A stretch of 64,000 nucleotides of DNA from CAVXZE01 sp964615365. Lineage in GTDB: Bacteria; Myxococcota_A; UBA9160; UBA6930. A program made the translations under genes and the position numbers. Below are positions 1 through 7,452 of the stretch, one piece after another. The first letter of the stretch is position 1. Each line of letters starts with the position of its first letter. Below the pieces are notes generated by a model. It was not told the origin of the DNA. It saw only the letters and a list, made by a program, of their open reading frames with translations, and did no database searches. Location: positions 62,001-126,000 of the forward strand of contig CAZTOU010000005.1 of the NCBI GenBank assembly GCA_964615365.1, read 5' to 3'.

Positions 1-320
1 TGGGCGCGGACCTCGTCGAGCCTCACGTAGCGCTGGCTCTGCTGCTCGGTGTTGTAGAAGGGGAAGCTGTGAAGGAAGGACCAGACCAGCTGGCGGGAGA
101 TCCCCGACAGCGCGAACTCGAAGGTGGCGTGCTGATACACCGTATGGTGACCAGCGCGGTAGGTCAGCGGCCCGATGCTGCTTCGCTGGCGATCCGTGAC
201 CTCGGCGGCGGTGATGACCCGCGGCGAGTAGCAGGTGCGGGCCGCCGCCACCGCGTCGTCGTAGGGTCGTTCGAACCAGTTGCGGAGATGGACCAGAGGT
301 CCGTGATCGATCAGCGCCAC
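1..320 (-). CDS. ThyX-like flavin-dependent thymidylate synthase family protein, partial
   Basis: About 106 codons run off the left window edge. From the GTG at 320 the product begins MALIDHGPLVHLRN and later reads YQHATFEFALSGISRQLV, then NTEQQSQRYV. This matches the ThyX fold region that binds FAD and dUMP; ThyX makes dTMP with methylene-tetrahydrofolate, NADPH and FAD. The GTG is chosen because GGAG lies 8 nt upstream (332-329); an in-frame GTG at 329 is the alternative. The diagnostic RHR triplet is missing: after SRQLV the sequence is WSFLHSFPFYN. It may therefore be a divergent or repurposed ThyX relative. It is divergent from the kinase gene at 643. The C-terminal half cannot be seen. 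Confidence 0.7.
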   Translation of the reverse strand, partial: MALIDHGPLVHLRNWFERPYDDAVAAARTCYSPRVITAAEVTDRQRSSIGPLTYRAGHHTVYQHATFEFALSGISRQLVWSFLHSFPFYNTEQQSQRYVRLDEVRA

Positions 321-527
321 CCCACCCACTCCATCGAGAATCCGGAATACCCCGATCTTATCTCGCAGCTCCGCCCCTGGGGATCAATGACCAAAGAGTG
401 GTGAAAGTTTTCCCAGTATGGGCCAACCATGTCCCCTGCCGGAATTCCCTTGCCTAACCTCGACCGCCGGCGCCCCTTTCGGATTATCCTTGGAGCGGCG
501 GCAGGTCCGGGGGCGGAGCTGCCTTTC

Positions 528-543
528 TGTGACTGGAGTCACA
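528..543. promoter_or_regulatory. CRP/FNR-like palindrome
   Basis: TGTGACTGGAGTCACA is a perfect dyad that matches the CRP-family consensus TGTGA-N6-TCACA. It ends 5 bp before the sigma-54 -24 element (548-562), so a bound protein would touch or block polymerase at that promoter. No CRP-family regulator is encoded in this window. Confidence 0.5.
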
Positions 544-547
544 CAGT

Positions 548-562
548 TGGCACAGGGATTGC
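548..562 (+). promoter_or_regulatory. Sigma-54 (-24/-12) promoter for the AAA/kinase gene
   Basis: TGGCACAGGGATTGC matches TGGCAC-N5-TTGC with exactly 10 bp between the GG (549-550) and GC (561-562). Predicted transcription starts near 574, giving a 69-nt leader to the ATG at 643. Spacing and both invariant dinucleotides are perfect. Confidence 0.75.
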
Positions 563-642
563 GCCTTTCGAAAGGTGGGTGGGTGCGAGCCGGGTCGGGC
601 CGGTCCGGCTGGCTCGCCTCCGACCCGCAGGCAGTGGGAATC

Positions 643-2583
643 ATGGCGCGACTCTGGATCGTCCATCGCGACGAGAGGGCTCGGGGGGCACTCGCCCGGC
701 TCTCGGCCGCTGGCAGCGACGCGCTGCTGGGGGAGCCCTCCGACCGCGCCTTCGAGACGACGCCGGCCCCTCGCATCGTGATTCTCGGCGTGGAGAGTGA
801 CTTGGAGGCGGAGCTGGAGTTCGCCCACCGCCACGCGGCGCGGATTCCCGACGCGCGCTGGATCCTGCTTCCGCGGCCCGGAGACGAGGGCGAGGTGGCG
901 AGGCTCTTCGACACCCTGGCGGCGGAGATCCTGGTCTTCCCGCCAGCTCCCGAGCGGCTGCGGCAGAGGATCCGCAGCGCGCTCACAGTCAGGCCCGAGG
1001 AGACGCTCTCGGCGCGGAGAGTGCGCGATGCCATCTCTGCCCGCTTCTCCCGCTTCTTCGCCGATCTCGAGCTACCGCAGCTGCTCCGGGCCATGGATCC
1101 GCGGCTGCTCGCGGTGCCGCTCCTGGTGCGGGGAGAGCCCGGCAGCGGGCGCGGGCTTCTGGCTCATTACGTCCACACCTTCGGCGGCGGCGCCCAGGGC
1201 GGGTTCCTCCGGATCCCCTGCGAGGCGGTGGGATCGGTGAAGGCCCTTCGCGAGACGACCCGCGACGCGGCGGAGCACCGGGCCGAAGGCGGAGCATCGA
1301 CGGTCTGTCTCGAGAACGTGGACAGACTGCGCCCGCTGCTGCAGAGGGAGCTCCGGGACTGGATCGAGATCGCGATGCCGCCCGGGTGGCGCGGCTCGCG
1401 ACGAACCCGGTGGATCGCGACGCTGGGAGATGATCCGGAGGACGACGCTCCCGGCAGCCTCGATCGGGCCCTGGCCCAGAGCCTGGCGGGAATCGCGATT
1501 CGGATACCGCCTCTCCGCGAGCGACCGCTGGCGATCGGCGCCTTCGCCGCCGACACGGCGCTGGAATGGTGCACCCAGCATGGCGAGCGGTCCCGCCAGC
1601 TCAGCGCGGGCGCCGTCGACGCGCTGCGCGACTACCCTTGGCCGGGCAATCTCCGCGAGCTCGAAGCCGTGGTCACGCGGACCCTCGCCGCGGATTCGTC
1701 GGATCCGATCGAGGCGGCGCAGCTGCGCTTCGACCCGGTGGAGGAGCCGGCGGAGAGCGGCGGGTGGTCGGAGCAGAGAGAGCCGGACCACGCGGCGGTG
1801 GCCGTCCAGACCCCGGCCGCACCGTCTGCAGACGCTTCGGCCGTGGGCCTCTCCATCGCGGCGCCCGAGCCCGCGCGGCCCGCGGCACCTGCTGCCGCGC
1901 CTCCGGAGAAGCCCGGAAACGACCTCCTCCAGCGCCTGGTGAGGTCCCTCGGCCACCAGCTGCGCAATCCCCTGGTCGCCATCCAGACCTTCGCCTCTCT
2001 CCTCCCCGAACGCTTCGAGGACCCCGAGTTCCGCGGTCGCTTCCACGAGACGGTCACGAGCGACCTGGGCCGTATCCAGGGGATTCTCGACAAGCTCTCC
2101 AGCTTCGCCCGCATGGAGCCCGCCGCGACCGCCGCGGTGGATGTGGCGGCCCTGCTGGAGCAGCTCCTCGAGCAGCGGCGCTCCCAGATCCAGGCACGCC
2201 GGCTTCTGGTGCTGAAGGAGATCGACCGAACCTCGCCCTTCGCCCTCTGCGACGAGGTTCAGCTCCGCTTCGCCCTCGAGTCCCTGCTGGACAAGACCTT
2301 CGAGTGGGTACCGGAGCGGGCGGATCTCTACCTGGCATCCAAGCACCATTCCTCGGGGCTTCGCGGGGAGCCGGCGGTGCGCGTCCTGATCCGCTTCCAC
2401 CACCCCGCGCCCGCCGGGGGTTCGGAGGGCACCGCCGCCGGAGAAGACCTCTCACTTCGCAATACCTCGATCGAGATCGTCCTGGCGGAGCTGCTGATCG
2501 GATCGCAGGGGGGAGCCGTGACCGTCGACACCACGGACGCCGAGGAGACCGTCATCCTCCTGGATCTCCCGGCTCCGGCCTGA
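643..2583 (+). CDS. Degenerate NtrC-type AAA+ domain fused to a histidine-kinase-like module
   Basis: 646 aa. Residues 1-120 resemble a receiver without clear acidic residues. An AAA+ region follows: altered Walker A GEPGSGRG (~164-171, Arg instead of the catalytic Lys), altered Walker B VCLENVD, PPLRERP, and WPGNLREL (~331). No GAFTGA sigma-54 loop is present. A Pro/Ala-rich linker leads to a HisKA-like H-box GHQLRNP (His ~437) and a poorly conserved HATPase-like end. The ATG at 643 (GGGAA upstream) is chosen because the sigma-54 promoter at 548-562 lies inside the longer open frame. The response regulator gene begins 136 bp downstream and is the likely partner. Kinase activity is uncertain; the ATPase is probably dead. 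Confidence 0.7.
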   Translation: MARLWIVHRDERARGALARLSAAGSDALLGEPSDRAFETTPAPRIVILGVESDLEAELEFAHRHAARIPDARWILLPRPGDEGEVARLFDTLAAEILVFPPAPERLRQRIRSALTVRPEETLSARRVRDAISARFSRFFADLELPQLLRAMDPRLLAVPLLVRGEPGSGRGLLAHYVHTFGGGAQGGFLRIPCEAVGSVKALRETTRDAAEHRAEGGASTVCLENVDRLRPLLQRELRDWIEIAMPPGWRGSRRTRWIATLGDDPEDDAPGSLDRALAQSLAGIAIRIPPLRERPLAIGAFAADTALEWCTQHGERSRQLSAGAVDALRDYPWPGNLRELEAVVTRTLAADSSDPIEAAQLRFDPVEEPAESGGWSEQREPDHAAVAVQTPAAPSADASAVGLSIAAPEPARPAAPAAAPPEKPGNDLLQRLVRSLGHQLRNPLVAIQTFASLLPERFEDPEFRGRFHETVTSDLGRIQGILDKLSSFARMEPAATAAVDVAALLEQLLEQRRSQIQARRLLVLKEIDRTSPFALCDEVQLRFALESLLDKTFEWVPERADLYLASKHHSSGLRGEPAVRVLIRFHHPAPAGGSEGTAAGEDLSLRNTSIEIVLAELLIGSQGGAVTVDTTDAEETVILLDLPAPA

Positions 2584-2626
2584 CCGTCTGGCGGGTTATC
2601 GGCCGGCAGAGCCGCCCTGCCCGCAC

Positions 2627-2645
2627 GGCACGCCTGCGGCGTGCC
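2627..2645. terminator. GC-rich hairpin between kinase and response regulator genes
   Basis: GGCACGCC-TGC-GGCGTGCC is a perfect 8-bp stem with a 3-nt loop, 44 bp after the kinase stop. No T-run follows, so it could be a factor-dependent terminator, an attenuator or an mRNA end stabiliser between the two genes. Confidence 0.45.
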
Positions 2646-2719
2646 TCAGTCCGAGGGCCCCGGGACTTTTCGGTTGCGCCTCTAGTCCAAAATTCTGCCT
2701 CGCATGATAGATTCTCGGA

Positions 2720-4084
2720 ATGTCGTGCGTGCTCGTGGTAGACGACGAACCGGGGGTGCGCGACTCCCTGCGGATGCTTCTCAAGGATGACTGCGAGGTC
2801 ATCACCGCCGAAGGTGTCGACGCCGGACTTCGCGCCCTCGCCGAGACACCTCCCGACCTGGTGCTTCTCGATCTGGTGATGCCGGGACGCAACGGTCTCG
2901 AGTTCCTCGCGGAGCTCGAGGAACGCGGGGACGGCCCCCCCGTGCTGGTCCTCACCGCGACCCGCACCGTCGGGACCGCCGTCGAGGCCATGAAACGAGG
3001 CGCGGCGGACTACGTGACCAAGCCCTTCGAGGCGGAAGCGCTGCGCATCAAGATCCGACACCTCCTCGAGCACCGGGCCCTGGCGCAGGAGGTGAACCGG
3101 CTCACCGACGAGCTCGACCAGCGCACCCGGGTCGGTGGCCTGATCGGCCGCAGCGATCAGATGCACGAGGTGTTCCGGACCATCGAGCGGGTGGCGCGCT
3201 CGACGGCGACGGTGTTGATCAGTGGCGAGAGCGGCACGGGAAAGGAGCTCGCCGCCCACGCGATCCACGATCTCGGACCACGGTCCCAGGGACCCTTCGT
3301 CGCCGTCAACTGTGCGGCAATCCCCGTCAACCTGATGGAGAGCGAGCTCTTCGGCCACGAGCGAGGCTCTTTCACCGACGCCCGAGAGCGCCGAATCGGA
3401 AAATTCGAGGCGGCCAGCGGGGGCACCCTGTTCCTGGACGAGATCGCAGAGCTGGCTCCGACTCTCCAGGCGAAGCTGCTGCGGACCCTCCAGGAAAAGG
3501 TCATCGAGCGCGTCGGGGGAATCGAGCTGATCGAGGTGGACGCGCGGATCGTGGCCGCGACCAACCGCGACCTGGAGCAGGAGGTCGGAGAGGGTCGCTT
3601 CCGGGAGGATCTCTACTACCGCGTCAACGTGGTCCCGATCGAGCTGCCGCCGCTCAGATGTCGCCGCGACGATATCCGGCTGCTGGCGGAACGCTTTCTG
3701 GCGCGCTCTCGAGAGCAGGCCGGCCTCGGGCCGGCGCGCCTCACCCGGGAGGCGCTGGGGGCCCTCGAGCGCTACCCGTGGCCCGGCAATGTGCGCGAGC
3801 TCGAGAATGCCATCGAGCGCGCCGTCGCCCTGAGCGACGGCGATCTGATCGACATCGGTGACCTTCCTGAGGCCATCGCCAGCGCGAGTCGCACCGAATC
3901 CCTTCGCGAGGCGCTTCGAAGTGGAGGGGTCGCCTTCGAGGAGACGGTGGCCGCCTTCGAGCAGGAAATCCTCCGCGAGGCGCTGGACCGTTGCGACTGG
4001 AACCAGACCCGCACCGCCGAGCAGCTCGGCATCACCCGACGCCTGCTCAAGCTGAAGATCGACAAGCACGCCCTGACCCGCTAG
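2720..4084 (+). CDS. NtrC-family sigma-54 response regulator
   Basis: 454 aa with three domains. The receiver (1-120) has DD at 8-9, phospho-acceptor Asp51 in LLDLVMPG and Lys101. The AAA+ domain (~140-375) has Walker A GESGTGKE (~169), LFLDEI, and WPGNVREL. The C-terminal Fis-type helix-turn-helix contains NQTRTAEQLGITRR. The sigma-54 contact loop reads GSFTDA instead of GAFTGA (~216-221); F-T are kept. By family it should activate sigma-54 promoters when phosphorylated. Candidate targets are the promoters at 548 and 5720; the partner kinase is likely the product just upstream. Targets and partner are inferences from proximity. Confidence 0.88.
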   Translation: MSCVLVVDDEPGVRDSLRMLLKDDCEVITAEGVDAGLRALAETPPDLVLLDLVMPGRNGLEFLAELEERGDGPPVLVLTATRTVGTAVEAMKRGAADYVTKPFEAEALRIKIRHLLEHRALAQEVNRLTDELDQRTRVGGLIGRSDQMHEVFRTIERVARSTATVLISGESGTGKELAAHAIHDLGPRSQGPFVAVNCAAIPVNLMESELFGHERGSFTDARERRIGKFEAASGGTLFLDEIAELAPTLQAKLLRTLQEKVIERVGGIELIEVDARIVAATNRDLEQEVGEGRFREDLYYRVNVVPIELPPLRCRRDDIRLLAERFLARSREQAGLGPARLTREALGALERYPWPGNVRELENAIERAVALSDGDLIDIGDLPEAIASASRTESLREALRSGGVAFEETVAAFEQEILREALDRCDWNQTRTAEQLGITRRLLKLKIDKHALTR

Positions 4085-4620
4085 CGGATCCAGCCGGGGA
4101 GGCATCCGGCGCGGCGGCACTCCTCCTCGAGGCCTTCGTCGAGGTAGTGGCGCAGCCCCTCGATGCGGGCCTTCACCTGCTCGTACTCGTTCTTGACGTC
4201 TCGGCAGTCGTAGTCGCTGCGAATGCCGGTGTCGTCCTCGGTGTAGAGATCGTGGCCCCGGTTGCACCAGCCGACGGCCCTTTGCAGGTAGTCGTGGCGT
4301 TCCTCCAAGGCTCGCAGCTCGGTCTCGGCCTCCCGCTTCTTGCCGCTCCACAGTGCCGGATTCCCAGCCGCGCCCCCGATGGCCGGGCTGCTGCGACTCG
4401 CCGGCGACCGTCGGACGGAAGGCCGAGACGCCGAGGGCACTGTCTCGATCCGGCCGGTCGATTCATGGCGCTCGGCACCCGGGCACTGGGAGAGATCGCT
4501 GGTGAAGAGCGTCTCCCCGTCCGGACCGACGCACTTGTAGATCTCCGTCTGTGCCGCCTCCGATGTGCCGAGCGCCAGCACCGCAGTCAGCAGCAACCCG
4601 CGAAACATGACTCCGCGCAT
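4081..4620 (-). CDS. Exported DUF4124-type protein with coiled-coil tail
   Basis: 179 aa. A signal peptide (MRGVMFRGLLLTAVLALG) is followed by EIYKCVGPDGETLFTSDLSQC, typical of the DUF4124 domain found at the N-terminus of periplasmic proteins. A basic/Ser-rich linker leads to a charged helical C-terminus with four cysteines (WC, DC, EC, GC). GGAGGGAATGAGGGA directly before the ATG at 4620 fixes the start. It lies 4 nt after the stop of the protease gene upstream, so the two are co-transcribed. Its end overlaps the response regulator stop by 4 nt, tail to tail. Function unknown. Confidence 0.65.
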   Translation of the reverse strand: MRGVMFRGLLLTAVLALGTSEAAQTEIYKCVGPDGETLFTSDLSQCPGAERHESTGRIETVPSASRPSVRRSPASRSSPAIGGAAGNPALWSGKKREAETELRALEERHDYLQRAVGWCNRGHDLYTEDDTGIRSDYDCRDVKNEYEQVKARIEGLRHYLDEGLEEECRRAGCLPGWIR

Positions 4621-4624
4621 TCCC

Positions 4625-5476
4625 TCATTCCCTCCAGGCCTGAGGAACCTCGGCCCGATCGGCCTGCTCCTCGAGTGCCTCGACCTCGCCTTCGAGATCG
4701 GCCCGCTTCTCCTCCAGCTCGGCGAGACGGCTCTGCCGGGTGAAATGGTTTTCGTCGATGTACTGCTCGAGTCGCGCCAGGTCGCCGCGGACTCGCCGAA
4801 ACTCATGGCGCCACTGGGTCTCGGTACGACCGGCGCGGACGCGGTCATTGACCATTGCGGTGATCACGCTCGCGGCGGGGTCGATCTGGAAGGTGAAGTT
4901 GTTGAAGAAGGCGCCCCCGAGCAGACCCACCTCCATGGTCGAGCTGATCGACGCCCGAACCCGCTCCACCCGAGCCTCCCCCGCCTGAACCGAGTCGAGC
5001 GTGACGACCGGATTGTCGACGACGCCATTGGCGGTGGTGTAACGGCGATACGGTGTGTCCGGGCCCACCTGGATGCCCAGCTGGCTCGCCATGGCCGCGG
5101 GAATCGAGACATCGCTGGCGCCCGTGTCGACCAGAAACGCGCCACTGACGCGATCGTTCAGGGTGACGTTGACCACCATCACGTCGCCCCTCTTCTGGAA
5201 GGGGATCCGCATCAGATCGCCGGGCCGAGGTCTTCGACTGCGCTGGGGAACGCTCGCCCTGCTGCCCGGAGAAGGGCCGGAGTAGGTCTGGAGACGGTCG
5301 GGGCGGGGAGCTGCCGCGCTCTGTTCGGCTTGGGCTCGGTGGGCCGGCGGGACCCGACTCAGGTCCTGGGTGAAATGCACCCGCCCCTCGGCATCCGTCC
5401 AGCGATAGATCTCGGCAGAGGACCACGAGGGAAGGATCAGCAGAAGAGCAAATCCGAGTCCAAGAGCTGCGCGCAT
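4625..5476 (-). CDS. Exported retropepsin-like aspartic protease with DUF4124 domain
   Basis: 283 aa. A signal peptide (MRAALGLGFALLLIL) precedes a DUF4124 segment (EIYRWTDAEGRVHFTQDL) and a basic linker. The retropepsin-like domain follows, with active-site motif FLVDTGASDVSIP and a second-half GLLGGAFFNNF. The C-terminus is a long coiled coil (RVRGDLARLEQYIDE and RLAELEEKRADLEGEVEAL). AGGAG lies 10 nt upstream of the ATG at 5476. Probably a periplasmic protease in a two-gene operon with the DUF4124 protein at 4081-4620. Substrate unknown. The upstream region carries a sigma-54 promoter pointing the other way. Confidence 0.72.
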   Translation of the reverse strand: MRAALGLGFALLLILPSWSSAEIYRWTDAEGRVHFTQDLSRVPPAHRAQAEQSAAAPRPDRLQTYSGPSPGSRASVPQRSRRPRPGDLMRIPFQKRGDVMVVNVTLNDRVSGAFLVDTGASDVSIPAAMASQLGIQVGPDTPYRRYTTANGVVDNPVVTLDSVQAGEARVERVRASISSTMEVGLLGGAFFNNFTFQIDPAASVITAMVNDRVRAGRTETQWRHEFRRVRGDLARLEQYIDENHFTRQSRLAELEEKRADLEGEVEALEEQADRAEVPQAWRE

Positions 5477-5541
5477 TGGGGGGGCTCCTGTGCGCCTGCA
5501 TCGGACGTTGCGCTCTGACTCTTGATCCCGGAGATCGACTA

Positions 5542-5671
5542 TTCCAAATGGAACAACTTGGATTTCCGCTTCAAATTCGGGCAGTTTCGATGGGACCACG
5601 CAGGGAGGCGTTCACTTCGGAACAATTCCGGAGCGGATCTGCCCCGCGGGGAACGACCTTTCGGAACGAAA
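5542..5671. promoter_or_regulatory. Cluster of GGAA/TTCC dyads upstream of a sigma-54 promoter
   Basis: Several small dyads lie 50-180 bp upstream of the sigma-54 promoter at 5720: TTCCA-AA-TGGAA (5542-5553), CGGAA-CAA-TTCCG (5618-5630), CCCCGCGGGG (5642-5651) and TTTCG-GAA-CGAAA (5659-5671). Their distance suits enhancer sites for an NtrC-type activator such as the product of 2720-4084. That link is inference. Confidence 0.4.
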
Positions 5672-5719
5672 TCTCTATTGGGACGGGTACTTACGGGCAT
5701 GCAAGAACCGAGCTGGCGC

Positions 5720-5734
5720 TGGCACGCGGCTTGC
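5720..5734 (+). promoter_or_regulatory. Sigma-54 (-24/-12) promoter at the HD-GYP gene
   Basis: TGGCACGCGGCTTGC matches the consensus, with 10 bp between GG (5721-5722) and GC (5733-5734). Predicted transcription starts near 5746, only 3 nt before the GTG at 5749, so the transcript would be almost leaderless. Confidence 0.65.
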
Positions 5735-5748
5735 GTAATCAGCGGCCA

Positions 5749-6987
5749 GTGATCCAGCTCACAGAAGACGACCGAGTCGAGGGCCAGGCCACGGTTCTCG
5801 TCGTCGATGATGAGAAGGGACCGCGGGAATCGCTGCGGATGATCCTCCGGCCCACCTACGAGGTCCTCTGCGCCCAGGACGGAAGCGAAGCCCTCGAGAT
5901 CCTCCGCACCGAAGACGTCGATCTCATCACCCTGGACCTGAACATGCCAGGCATTCAGGGCGAGGAGATCATGCGAACCGTTCGGCGAGACTTCCCCCAC
6001 GTCGAGCTGATCGTGATCACCGGCTACGGCACCCTGGAGAACGCCGCAGAGGCGGTTCGCTACGGCGTCAGCGACTACCTGCAGAAGCCCTTCGACGTGG
6101 TGCAGGTGAGCGCATCCGCCTACCGCGCCCTGTCCCGGAACCGGGGTCGCCGCCGACTGGTGGGCTTCCTCGAGACTCTGGGCTCGGTCGTCGGCCTGGA
6201 CAACCAGGTTGCGGAGATTCTCGACAATGTGGAGCTCGACCCGCGGGTGAATCGGCGGGTGGCAGATCTCCTCGCGGAGATCGGAGAGAACGCAGAGCTC
6301 CAGCAAGCGAATAGCGAACGCGTTCGCACGATGGGCTTTCTCGAGGTCCTTGCTGATACCGTCGAGAGCCATTGCGAATTCATGCGCGGCCACGCCCGCC
6401 GGACCGCCTTCTACGCCGGCCTGCTCGCCGACCGCCTGTCTCTCCCCGTCAAGGATCGAGAACACATTCGCATATCGGGATTCCTGCATGATATCGGCAA
6501 GATCGGTGTCCCGACCGACTTGCTGGTGCGCCCGAGCCCGCTGACCCCGAAGGAGCGGCGCCTGATCGAGCGGCATCCCGAAATCGGGGCCCGCCTGGTC
6601 GAGCCGCTGGGGATCAGCTCGGAGATCAGCGCCGTGATCCGATATCACCACGAGTGGTGGGACGGCCGCGGCTACGTGGACGGGCTCTACGGTGAGCAGA
6701 TCCCCCTGGAGGCTCGCATCGTCGCGATGGCGGATGCCTACGACGGCATGAGCAGCAGCCGGCCGTATCGCTCGGCCCTGTCCCAGGAGGAGGTGCGGGC
6801 GGAGCTGCGGCGGGGTGCCGGAGCCCAGTTCGACCCCACCCTGGTGAAGGAGTTTCTCCTGGTTCTCGAATCGGCCGACCCGGCACTTCACATCCTCGCC
6901 GATACGGTTCCCGCGTACGAGAATTCCGGAGCCCTCTCACCGGACAGGCCCGGTGCAGAAGAAGCCAGGCGAGGAACCCTCCAATGA
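5749..6987 (+). CDS. Response regulator with HD-GYP-type c-di-GMP phosphodiesterase domain
   Basis: 412 aa from the GTG at 5749. The receiver domain has Asp20/Asp21, phospho-acceptor Asp63 in TLDLNMPG and Lys113 in QKPF. A helical linker leads to an HD-GYP domain with GHARRTAFYAG, LHDIGKIGVP (catalytic HD) and HHEWWDGRGYVDGLYGEQIP. The name-giving GYP reads GYV. The family hydrolyses cyclic di-GMP. No in-frame start exists between the GTG and the first receiver strand; an upstream TTG at 5731 lies within the sigma-54 promoter. The stop overlaps the start of the PilZ gene (ATGA), so a c-di-GMP enzyme and a c-di-GMP receptor appear to be translated together. Confidence 0.82.
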   Translation: MIQLTEDDRVEGQATVLVVDDEKGPRESLRMILRPTYEVLCAQDGSEALEILRTEDVDLITLDLNMPGIQGEEIMRTVRRDFPHVELIVITGYGTLENAAEAVRYGVSDYLQKPFDVVQVSASAYRALSRNRGRRRLVGFLETLGSVVGLDNQVAEILDNVELDPRVNRRVADLLAEIGENAELQQANSERVRTMGFLEVLADTVESHCEFMRGHARRTAFYAGLLADRLSLPVKDREHIRISGFLHDIGKIGVPTDLLVRPSPLTPKERRLIERHPEIGARLVEPLGISSEISAVIRYHHEWWDGRGYVDGLYGEQIPLEARIVAMADAYDGMSSSRPYRSALSQEEVRAELRRGAGAQFDPTLVKEFLLVLESADPALHILADTVPAYENSGALSPDRPGAEEARRGTLQ

Positions 6988-7397
6988 CCGCAGCCAACGT
7001 TCAGCTCTGCCTCCCCGTTACCCAGGCCTCCGAATCCGCGGCCACCCAGGGGACGCGCCGAGAGCCGCGGGAGGAGGTGGTGCGGCATGTGGAGTACTAC
7101 CCCTACCCGCGCGCCAGATCGGACCAGGGCCTGCGCATCGGCTTCACCCGCGACATCTGCCCTTCGGGCATGTGCGTCCGGGTCGACACAACGGAGCGGG
7201 TCGGCTCGCTGCTGCGGGTGACGCTCCGCGAGGTGGACGGGCGCCCCACGCTGGAGAGCATCGCCAGGATCGTCTGGTCCGCCCCCGCCATCGATGGTGG
7301 CCTCTGGATCGGTCTCTCCCTGGTGGAAGCCGCACGGCCCCGCCCGATCCGCGTGCGCTACCAGCCCCGATCAGTCCGTTCCGTAGAGGTCGCGTAG
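6984..7397 (+). CDS. PilZ-domain protein
   Basis: 137 aa, start overlapping the HD-GYP stop by 4 nt. It has an Arg-rich patch near the N-terminus (GTRREPREEV) and a PilZ-like DICPSGM at the position of the D/NxSxxG motif, followed by alternating strands. PilZ domains bind cyclic di-GMP, and coupling to an HD-GYP phosphodiesterase supports that. The canonical RxxxR and DxSxxG motifs are imperfect, so binding is unproven. No effector domain is fused. Confidence 0.68.
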   Translation: MTAANVQLCLPVTQASESAATQGTRREPREEVVRHVEYYPYPRARSDQGLRIGFTRDICPSGMCVRVDTTERVGSLLRVTLREVDGRPTLESIARIVWSAPAIDGGLWIGLSLVEAARPRPIRVRYQPRSVRSVEVA

Positions 7398-7452
7398 TCA
7401 GCAGCTTCGCTATGCGACCCGGTGAGAAATTCGGGCTAGATTCGGGGGCTCC

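Larger units (their letters stand above)
321..642. other. Divergent intergenic region, 322 bp
   Basis: This stretch separates the ThyX-like gene from the AAA/kinase gene. Open frames cross it on both strands, but none shows recognisable protein features. It holds a CRP-like palindrome (528-543) and a sigma-54 promoter (548-562) directed at the kinase gene. I see no convincing promoter for the ThyX-like gene. Confidence 0.6.

Noticed and set aside
418..642. Longer N-terminus for the AAA/kinase protein starting at an ATG at 418
   Set aside because: The sigma-54 promoter and CRP-like site lie inside it, the added residues look like translated noncoding DNA, and GGGAA precedes the ATG at 643.
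1072..2403. 443-codon open frame on the minus strand
   Set aside because: It is antisense to the kinase gene, has no domain-like sequence, and reflects GC-rich codon bias. Many similar long shadows occur across the window.
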